DNA of 15,940 nt from JBEKCP01 sp050014815 (GTDB taxonomy: Bacteria; Planctomycetota; Planctomycetia; Pirellulales; Thermoguttaceae): the NCBI GenBank assembly GCA_050014815.1, contig JBEKCP010000058.1, positions 1-15,940 on the forward strand, written 5' to 3'. The notes beneath the pieces are model-generated. The model was given only the letters and a program-made list of their open reading frames with translations, searched no databases and was not told the origin of the DNA. Every line of letters begins with the position of its first letter. Position 1 is the first letter of the stretch. A program made the position numbers and the translations under genes. Shown one piece after another: positions 12,193 to 15,940 of this stretch.

Positions 12193-12221
12193 TTGCCGCA
12201 AAACGCAGCCGGCGGTACAAT
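12193..12221 (+). promoter_or_regulatory. Putative promoter of kpsF-kdsC
   Basis: TTGCCG (12193-12198) and TACAAT (12216-12221) are separated by 17 bases, about 93 bases before ATG 12315. Matches to sigma-70 boxes are 3/6 or 4/6 for the -35 and 5/6 for the -10. Confidence 0.45.
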
Positions 12222-12314
12222 CCGCCCGCGCAACCCTCCGTTTGCGCGAACATGGGAAAAATGAGCGGGTTAGGCACCCAGCCCACCCACCTCAATCGTC
12301 AAGGATGGCGATCT

Positions 12315-13472
12315 ATGGGTTCTCAAAGCGTCCGTGCGAAGCACCGGCTGACCGCCTTTGAACAACTCCGCTACGCCCGACAAATCCTCCAGACCGAGAG
12401 CCGCACGCTGGCCCAGGTGGCCAAACGGCTCGACCAGGAGTTCTGCCGGGCCATCCAGTACCTCTGCGAGTGCCGCGGCAGCGTCATCGTAACGGGGATG
12501 GGCAAGGCGGGCCTGGTGGGACAAAAGATCGTGGCCACCCTGGCCTCGACCGGCACCCGCAGCCACTGGTTGCACCCGGGCGAGGCGGTCCACGGCGACC
12601 TGGGACGCGTCCACCCGGAGGACGTTGTGCTCGTGCTCTCCCAGAGCGGCGAAACGGACGAGATCGTCCGCCTCTTGGCGCCGCTGGCCGAGTTGGGCGT
12701 GCCGATCCTGGCCATTACCGCCCGGGCCGAGAGCACCCTGGGCCGGGCAGCCACGGTCTCGATCGAGCTGGGGCCGCTGGAAGAGGCCTGCCCGCTGGGC
12801 CTGGCCCCCACGAGCAGCACGACGGCCATGCTGGCCGTGGGCGATGCCCTGGCCCTTGTGGCCAGCCGGATGCGGGGCTTCGGCCGGGAGGATTTCGCCC
12901 GTTTCCACCCTGCCGGGAACCTCGGCCAGAAGCTGAGCAAGGTGGAGGATCACATGCGGCCGCTGGACCAGTGCCGCGTGGCCTCCCAGGACCAGACGGT
13001 TCGTGAAGTCCTGATCCACGTGACCGTGCCTGGACGGCGGACAGGTGCTACAATGCTGGTCGATGCCGAGGGGCGGCTGGCCGGCATTTTCACCGACAGC
13101 GACCTCGCCCGGCTGTTCCAACGGCACCGCGACGGCGACCTGGACGCCCCCGTGCGGAACGTCATGACGCCCAACCCCTTGAAAACCCTGATCGGCTCGA
13201 TGATGGTCGATGCCGTAGCGGTGCTGGCCCAGCGGAAGATCAGTGAGCTGCCGGTGGTAGATGCCGCCGGCAGGCCGGTCGGGCTGGTGGACATTACCGA
13301 CGTGGTCGGGTTGTTGCCTTGCGAGGCGCCGGCGGCCGCGGTCGCCGGGCGGGAGCAGCCCTCACCCCCGGGTACCCGCTCGCGGGTGCCTCTCCCGGAG
13401 GGAGAGGGGAGCTTTCGAGCCCGCCCGCTAAACGTATTTCCCCACCCTAGTGAAAGTTCCTTGGAATCATGA
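12315..13472 (+). CDS. kdsD: D-arabinose 5-phosphate isomerase (KdsD/KpsF/GutQ family)
   Basis: The 385-aa enzyme interconverts ribulose 5-phosphate and arabinose 5-phosphate, the first committed step to Kdo. The sugar isomerase (SIS) domain has GSVIVTGMGKAGLVGQKI, STGTRSHWLHPGEAVHGDLG and LSQSGETDEI. The linker HPAGNLGQKL is diagnostic, and two CBS domains follow (about 220-270 and 285-340, the second with MTPNPLKTL). After about residue 348 the family sequence ends. The tail to residue 385 is encoded by a GC-rich repeat element plus about 20 further residues. ATG 12315 has AAGGA 9 bases upstream and matches the usual family start; ATGs at 12252 and 12261 are alternatives. Its stop overlaps the kdsC start (ATGA), so the two enzymes are translationally coupled. 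Confidence 0.92.
   Translation: MGSQSVRAKHRLTAFEQLRYARQILQTESRTLAQVAKRLDQEFCRAIQYLCECRGSVIVTGMGKAGLVGQKIVATLASTGTRSHWLHPGEAVHGDLGRVHPEDVVLVLSQSGETDEIVRLLAPLAELGVPILAITARAESTLGRAATVSIELGPLEEACPLGLAPTSSTTAMLAVGDALALVASRMRGFGREDFARFHPAGNLGQKLSKVEDHMRPLDQCRVASQDQTVREVLIHVTVPGRRTGATMLVDAEGRLAGIFTDSDLARLFQRHRDGDLDAPVRNVMTPNPLKTLIGSMMVDAVAVLAQRKISELPVVDAAGRPVGLVDITDVVGLLPCEAPAAAVAGREQPSPPGTRSRVPLPEGEGSFRARPLNVFPHPSESSLES
13359..13411. repeat. GC-rich hairpin repeat element in kpsF, copy 2
   Basis: This element begins CCTCACCCCCGGGTACCCGC, passes through hairpin ACCCGC-TC-GCGGGT and ends with CTCTCCC/GGGAGAG. It is the reverse-complement counterpart of 6758-6810. It is in frame, encoding PSPPGTRSRVPLPEGEG near the C-terminus. 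Confidence 0.85.
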
Positions 13473-13990
13473 GCGTTGAAGACCGGTGCCGAGCGATCGA
13501 GCTGATCCTGTGCGACGTGGACGGCGTGCTGACCGACGGCCAGATCGTGCTGGACAACCAGGGGATCGAGTCGAAGCACTTTTACGTCCGCGACGGCCTG
13601 GCCGTCAAGCTGTGGCAGAAGGCCGGCTACCGGCTCGGACTCTTGACGCAGCGGAGCTCGCAGAGCCTGAAGGTCCGGGCGACGGAATTGGGAATCGAGT
13701 TGATCCGGCAGGGGATCCCCGACAAGATCACCGCGCTAAAACAGATTCTGCGGGAGTTGGGCCTGTCGCTGGCCCAGGTCTGCTACCTGGGCGACGACCT
13801 GCCCGACCTGCCGGTGGTCCGCGCCGTTGGGCTGGGCGTGGCCGTGGCCGACGCCTGCCGGGAACTCCGCGAGGCGGCCCATTACGTTACCGCGGCGGCC
13901 GGCGGCGCCGGGGCCCTCCGCGAGACGGTCGAGCTGGTGCTCCGGGCCCAGTCTCGCTGGGACGACGTGATTCAACCGTATCTTTCCTGA
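13469..13990 (+). CDS. kdsC: 3-deoxy-D-manno-octulosonate 8-phosphate phosphatase (KdsC family)
   Basis: The 173-aa HAD-superfamily phosphatase removes phosphate from Kdo-8-P. Motif I is DVDGVLTDG (nucleophile Asp16, acid/base Asp18). Motif II is LLTQRSS, with Gln where many members have Gly. Lys86 (DKITAL) is the motif III candidate, and GDDLPDLPV (about 108-116) is motif IV. The C-terminal GGAGALRE loop typical of KdsC tetramers is present. The length matches the family and there is no cap domain. Position directly after kdsD, with overlapping stop and start codons, supports the Kdo role. Confidence 0.93.
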   Translation: MSVEDRCRAIELILCDVDGVLTDGQIVLDNQGIESKHFYVRDGLAVKLWQKAGYRLGLLTQRSSQSLKVRATELGIELIRQGIPDKITALKQILRELGLSLAQVCYLGDDLPDLPVVRAVGLGVAVADACRELREAAHYVTAAAGGAGALRETVELVLRAQSRWDDVIQPYLS

Positions 13991-14035
13991 CGCGGGCCGG
14001 GGCTCTTCGCGAAGGCTTGTTACGGACGCGACCGA

Positions 14036-14146
14036 ATGCAAAAGGCAAAATGTAAAATGCAAAAGTCAGAACATCCGCACGCCATCGGCCATGACGGTGC
14101 CCTTGGCATTTTACATTTTGCATTTTACATTTTGCATTTTGCATTT
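14036..14146. repeat. AT-rich inverted repeat upstream of pyrE
   Basis: The left arm (14036-14064) is built from units such as AAAATGCAAAA and AAAATGTAAAA. The right arm (14106-14146) is the complementary run of ATTTTGCATTTTACATTTTG units. About 41 bases separate them. Complementary arms could fold into a hairpin ending about 25 bases before the pyrE ATG. Confidence 0.85.
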
Positions 14147-14171
14147 CTCAGCGTGGGGGCCAGGAAGCCTA

Positions 14172-14750
14172 ATGTACGACAGAGACGCATTAGTTAGCAT
14201 TATCCGCGAGAAGGCGCTGCGGTTTGGGCAGTTTACGCTGGCCTCGGGCAAGAAGGCCACCTATTACCTGGACGGCAAGCAAGCGACGCTCGATCCCCAC
14301 GGGGCGCGGCTGGTGGCCGAGGGCATCCTCGACCTCCTGGGCAAGGGCCCCATGCCCGCGGCCATCGGCGGCATGTCCATCGGCGCCGACCCGATCACGG
14401 CGTCGGTGGTTGTCATGTCGGCAGTGCGCGGCACGCCGCTGCGCGGTTTCATGGTCCGCAAGGAACCGAAGGGGCACGGCACGAATCAGTACATCGAGGG
14501 CCCGGTCGCGCCCGGCGAGGAGGTGGTCATCGTCGAGGACGTGGTCACGACCGGCGGCTCTTCGCTTGCGGCGATCGAGCGATGCGAGGCCTTTGGACTG
14601 AAGGTCGTGCGCGTGATCGCCATCATCGACCGGATGGAGGGGGGGGCGGAGGCCTTTGCCGCCCGCGGCTATCAACTGGCAAGCCTCCTGACGATTCGCG
14701 ACTTCGGGATTGAGCCGCCGGAATGGAAACTTCCCTCCACCGCGAGTTAA
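14172..14750 (+). CDS. pyrE: Orotate phosphoribosyltransferase
   Basis: The 192-aa enzyme joins orotate and PRPP to form OMP in pyrimidine synthesis. It begins MYDRDALVSIIREKALRFGQ and has the substrate loop FTLASGKKATYYLDGKQATL, the flexible-loop lysines in FMVRKEPKGHGTNQYIEG, and the PRPP-binding motif VVIVEDVVTTGGSS (about 118-131). AGGA lies 7 bases before ATG 14172. An upstream ATG at 14091 would add a stretch encoded by the AT-rich repeat (FYILHFTFCILHF) and is rejected. The next gene starts 28 bases before this stop, indicating co-translation. Confidence 0.95.
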   Translation: MYDRDALVSIIREKALRFGQFTLASGKKATYYLDGKQATLDPHGARLVAEGILDLLGKGPMPAAIGGMSIGADPITASVVVMSAVRGTPLRGFMVRKEPKGHGTNQYIEGPVAPGEEVVIVEDVVTTGGSSLAAIERCEAFGLKVVRVIAIIDRMEGGAEAFAARGYQLASLLTIRDFGIEPPEWKLPSTAS

Positions 14751-15508
14751 AACTGCTCTGCGCCGGTCCGAAGGCCCAATTCGAGGTCCCCGTGGCCGGG
14801 TACCGCGTCGACGCGGTCGTGGGCCGCCGGCTGATCGAAATCCAGCACGGACCGCTCTCTGCCATTCGCGACAAGGTCCGCGCCCTCTTGGCCTCCCACC
14901 GGGTGACGGTCGTCAAGCCCATCGTGGTGGAGAAGCTGCTCGTGAAGCAATCTGCCCCGGGCGGCGAAGTCCTCCAGCGGCGGCTGAGCCCCAAACGGGG
15001 CCAACTGCTGGATGTGTTCGACGAGATGATCCACTTCACTCGCGTCTTCCCCCACCCCCGGCTGACCCTGGAGGTCTTGCTGGTGGATGTTGAGGAATGG
15101 CGTTATCCGAGCCATGGCCGGCGGCGCCGCTGGCGGGCGACGGATCATCAAGTCGAGGACCAGAGACTGGTGGCCGTCCGGCAGAAGCACCGGCTCCGCA
15201 CGGCGGCCGACCTGCGGGCCCTGGTCGAGTGTCCGCTGCCGGAGCCATTCCACACCGCCCACCTGGCCGAGGCGCTCGATGTCCGCCGCTGGATGGCCCA
15301 GCGGATCGCCTATTGCCTTCACCAAACCGGGGCGATACTTCAGGTGGGAAAACAAGAGAATGCGCGGTTGTATCGGTGGCAGGACCGAACACTAGCCCGA
15401 AGCGCAAGCGAGGGAGTGGAAACGGGTTGCCCTCGCTTGCGCGTCGGGCTAGTGTCGCGCCGCCGGACCGGCTTGGGGGACTGGGAAAACATTGGAAGGA
15501 TGCCATAA
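14723..15508 (+). CDS. Putative PD-(D/E)XK nuclease-like protein with C-terminal winged helix
   Basis: The 261-aa protein begins METSLHRELKLL and has an N-terminal segment FEVPVAGYRVDAVVGRRLIE followed by IQHGPLSAIRDKVRALL. The D-(x)n-EIQ arrangement on predicted strands, with a following helix, resembles PD-(D/E)XK nucleases that use Gln in place of Lys. The middle part (DEMIHFTRVFPHPRLTLEVL, HGRRRRWR) is conserved in what I recall as a planctomycete hypothetical family. Residues about 190-225 (EALDVRRWMAQRIAYCLHQT then GAI..VGK..NARLYRW) look like a winged helix. The last 40 or so residues are encoded by a palindromic repeat and following sequence, so the native end is probably near residue 225. 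It overlaps pyrE by 28 bases. No activity is known. Confidence 0.6.
   Translation: METSLHRELKLLCAGPKAQFEVPVAGYRVDAVVGRRLIEIQHGPLSAIRDKVRALLASHRVTVVKPIVVEKLLVKQSAPGGEVLQRRLSPKRGQLLDVFDEMIHFTRVFPHPRLTLEVLLVDVEEWRYPSHGRRRRWRATDHQVEDQRLVAVRQKHRLRTAADLRALVECPLPEPFHTAHLAEALDVRRWMAQRIAYCLHQTGAILQVGKQENARLYRWQDRTLARSASEGVETGCPRLRVGLVSRRRTGLGDWENIGRMP
15390..15454. repeat. 65-bp palindromic element in the 3' end of the pyrE-linked gene
   Basis: Two 25-base arms (15390-15414 and 15430-15454) are complementary at 24 of 25 positions, around a 15-base centre. Arms contain ACTAGCCCGA and GCGCAAGCGAGGG. The element is read through in the coding frame as LARSASEGVETGCPRLRVGL. Confidence 0.9.
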
Positions 15509-15527
15509 TAATCGACGGCCCGCTGGC

Positions 15528-15586
15528 AGTAGGTCCTGCCTGCCGGGCAGGACCGCGGTTGTCCCGCTCGGCAAGCGGGACCTACT
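15528..15586. repeat. Composite double-hairpin repeat upstream of glgA
   Basis: An outer stem AGTAGGTCC/GGACCTACT (15528-15536, 15578-15586) encloses two hairpins, GTCCTGCC..GGGCAGGAC and GTCCCGCT..AGCGGGAC. It lies between the nuclease-like gene and glgA and could act as a terminator or an RNA processing site. Confidence 0.85.
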
Positions 15587-15659
15587 TGGACCGATGCCGC
15601 AGACCGGGCAATTTATTCCGCGGACATTATGATACACTTACCTTGGACGGAGTTTTCCG

Positions 15660-15940
15660 GTGAATATCCTCTTGGCCACTAGCGAAGCGGTCCCCTTCTC
15701 CAAGACGGGCGGATTGGCCGACGTCTGCGGGGCGCTGCCAATCGAGTTGGCCCGGCTCGGACACAAGACCGCCGTGATTGTGCCGCTCTACCGCCAGTCT
15801 CGCTACTGCGGGCAGTCGATCGAGCCGCTGGGGATCGACTTCATCGTGCCCATCGGCAGCAAGATGGTCAGCGGCCACCTGGCCCGAAGCTGGATGCCCG
15901 GCCACACCGTGCCCGTCTATCTCGTCCAGCAGGACCAGTA
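15660..15940 (+). CDS. glgA: Glycogen/starch synthase, N-terminal part (cut by window end)
   Basis: The 93 visible residues begin (V/M)NILLATSEAVPFSKTGGL, the GT5 glycogen synthase signature in which KTGGL binds ADP-glucose. ADVCGALPIELARLGHKTAV and IVPLYRQSRY follow. The enzyme extends alpha-1,4-glucan from ADP-glucose. Translation starts at GTG 15660, with GGAG 9 bases upstream. An ATG start is absent, and the GTG aligns with the usual family start. The gene runs off the window. Confidence 0.93.
   Translation, partial: MNILLATSEAVPFSKTGGLADVCGALPIELARLGHKTAVIVPLYRQSRYCGQSIEPLGIDFIVPIGSKMVSGHLARSWMPGHTVPVYLVQQDQ

Noticed and set aside
14091..14171. N-terminal extension of PyrE from the upstream ATG (hydrophobic FYILHFTFCILHF)
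   Set aside because: It is encoded by the AT-rich repeat. ATG 14172 has a good ribosome site and matches the family start, so this is not a signal peptide.

Overview
This window reads as a stretch of a GC-rich (about 65-70% in the housekeeping genes) Gram-negative chromosome, most likely from the phylum Planctomycetota (Pirellulales-like). The basis is indirect. It carries Kdo (lipopolysaccharide) genes, an S4-type pseudouridine synthase, a four-ACT aspartate kinase, a GlgA start and a conserved hypothetical that I associate with planctomycetes. Several families of short palindromic repeats lie between and inside genes. No rRNA, tRNA, CRISPR array or transposase was recognised.

Layout. 1-2436 (+): an archaeal-type phosphoglycerate mutase / proposed homoserine kinase, then an RluA-family pseudouridine synthase, separated by an inverted repeat. 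2498-3335 (-): an overlapping three-gene operon of antitoxin, RelE/ParE toxin and a stand-alone EF-G domain-IV-like protein. 3434-6047: a lower-GC segment holding a eukaryotic-type GMP synthase. It is bracketed by 62-bp direct repeats, each being the 3' end of an RlmI-type rRNA methyltransferase gene: a remnant on the left and the intact gene on the right. 5979-8526 (-): a tight run of DUF433 antitoxin, DUF5615 toxin, a 60-aa protein, a DUF2442 protein and the methyltransferase, behind a consensus promoter. 8615-9002 (-): a frameshifted retropepsin-like gene. Its promoter is divergent from that of the aspartate kinase (9157-10926, +), with a palindrome holding most of both -35 boxes.

10927-11143 is a large inverted array of 7-bp repeats between convergent genes. 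It is followed by a bifunctional-nuclease-domain gene (-), an ASCH-domain gene (+), kdsD/kpsF and kdsC (overlapping, two steps of Kdo synthesis), pyrE, a gene overlapping pyrE that looks like a PD-(D/E)XK nuclease with a winged-helix tail, and the first 281 bases of glgA.

Two themes stand out. First, palindromic elements sit inside reading frames (rluA-like, rlmI-like, kpsF, the pyrE-linked gene) without breaking them. One element occurs in both rlmI and kpsF and differs by a compensatory base-pair change in its hairpin. Second, roughly 2.5-9 kb is an accessory zone of small toxin-antitoxin-like modules, gene remnants and a possibly transferred guaA. In that zone, genes related to translation (an EF-G domain and an rRNA methyltransferase) sit at the ends of toxin-antitoxin-type operons.
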